A DNA stretch of 45,340 nucleotides from Nitrospirota bacterium (lineage in GTDB: Bacteria; Nitrospirota; Thermodesulfovibrionia; UBA6902). Of the stretch, positions 44,777 to 45,340 are shown piece by piece; position 1 is the stretch's first letter, and each line of letters opens with the position of its first letter. The stretch is from contig PIVU01000010.1 of NCBI GenBank assembly GCA_003354025.1, forward strand, positions 1 to 45,340, written 5' to 3'. A model generated the notes under the pieces. The model worked only from the letters and a program-made list of their open reading frames with translations. It had not been told where the DNA came from and did not search any database. The position numbers and the translations under genes are program-made.

Positions 44777-45340
44777 ATGAAAAAGATATCCTCCAAAGCG
44801 CTGGAATTGAATATTGCTGAATACCGGGTCGATGTTACAATTGATCCAAAATATTCTGTCATACAGGAAGTGATGTCTAAATATGGCGGCCTTAAAAGGC
44901 AGCTGGATACCTTTCTTGAGGAGCTTTGTCATCCACGGAAAAACTGGCAGTTTATTGTCGATGAGGCCAGAAAATATTCTACCGGATATTTCTATGACTT
45001 AAAAACCCATGAGAAGGGCCCCGAGGCGGTCAGGCTGTATATGGAAATATCGCTTGAAGCTATAGATAGTGAAACTACTCCTGAAGTGAAGGTAGCTTCA
45101 TACAGCAACCTGTACATGCTTCTCCAAAAATTTATCAGGGAGAGCAATGATGAAATGGTGAAATTTATTCCGGTTATAAATTATGGTTTCAGGGCCATTA
45201 GAGATCTTTCACCGGAGCAGTTCGCTCTGATAACTCGAAGCTACTATCAGGTAAACAGGCTTGCTGCGACCTTTCGTGAAAGCGCCCCTGCCGGGTCTGA
45301 CTGTACTGAAATTAATTTGTTGCTGGTGCGTTTCATTGAA
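44777..45340 (+). CDS. N-terminal part of an unknown protein, 3'-truncated
   Basis: The frame from ATG 44777 stays open for 188 codons to the window end. It begins MKKISSKALELNIAEYRVDV and continues with a helical, charged sequence including HPRKNWQFIVDEARKYSTGY. I faintly recall similar N termini ahead of PEP/pyruvate-binding (PEP-synthase-like) domains in related bacteria, but no catalytic motif of that family is present in the visible part. No clear ribosome site precedes the ATG, so the start is tentative; no signal peptide or TM segment is seen. Confidence 0.7.
   Translation, partial: MKKISSKALELNIAEYRVDVTIDPKYSVIQEVMSKYGGLKRQLDTFLEELCHPRKNWQFIVDEARKYSTGYFYDLKTHEKGPEAVRLYMEISLEAIDSETTPEVKVASYSNLYMLLQKFIRESNDEMVKFIPVINYGFRAIRDLSPEQFALITRSYYQVNRLAATFRESAPAGSDCTEINLLLVRFIE

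Overview
The window is a single bacterial contig fragment, dense in genes and moderately AT-rich, that carries an unusually large block of signal-transduction genes. No rRNA or tRNA gene is present to fix the taxonomy. The mix of features (multi-PAS hybrid kinases, a NtrC-type regulator, tandem MCP/CheW genes, system II cytochrome c assembly genes, HflKC, a PEP-CTERM 'choice-of-anchor A' protein) suggests an anaerobic or facultative Gram-negative of the Nitrospirota or Desulfobacterota type. That placement is inference. I see no flagellar, pilus, phage, transposon or CRISPR genes.

Layout: (a) 1-1767, the 3' nine-tenths of htpG, ending in a weak terminator. (b) 2050-15875, a two-component block. 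It has two paralogous LivK-like lipoproteins, each followed by sensor kinases: an HBM-type periplasmic-sensing kinase, a lone receiver, a REC-PAS-kinase-REC hybrid and a 1207-residue PAS/GAF hybrid kinase. It closes with a sigma-54 activator and a LuxR-type regulator whose receiver has lost its phospho-acceptor. A perfect 13-bp palindrome and a sigma-54-like promoter lie between these last two genes. (c) 15964-32648, a chemosensory operon in the order short MCP - cheY - STAS - cheA - MCP - cheW - MCP - cheW - cheR - cheD - REC/kinase - cheB - HD-GYP regulator - CHASE/PAS protein. Both long MCPs end in a CheR-tether-like pentapeptide. CheA contains an extra MshEN-like tandem repeat. The short MCP carries a CheZ-like D-x3-Q motif and overlaps cheY. 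Four spacers contain heptanucleotide DNA repeats.

(d) 32691-41320, mostly housekeeping and metabolic genes: a TIM-barrel isomerase-like protein and an RlmB-type rRNA methyltransferase (minus strand), hflK-hflC, a LOG-like nucleotide-binding protein, a phosphohexomutase, a small MshEN-like protein, an Smr protein and a divergent kinase. (e) 41418-45340, a ccsA-like/resB-like cytochrome c assembly pair, a small membrane protein, a convergent PEP-CTERM protein and the start of a gene cut by the window edge.

How the parts may work together (inference): the lipoproteins probably capture small ligands in the periplasm and report to the HBM kinase and its response regulators, as TorT does for TorS. 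The chemosensory operon is a self-contained CheA pathway with methyl/amide adaptation (CheR, CheB, CheD). It has three possible phospho-sinks (CheY, CheB, the REC-kinase) and a likely link to cyclic di-GMP through the HD-GYP enzyme and the MshEN-like insertion in CheA. With no motility genes nearby, its output could be motility encoded elsewhere or another cell function.
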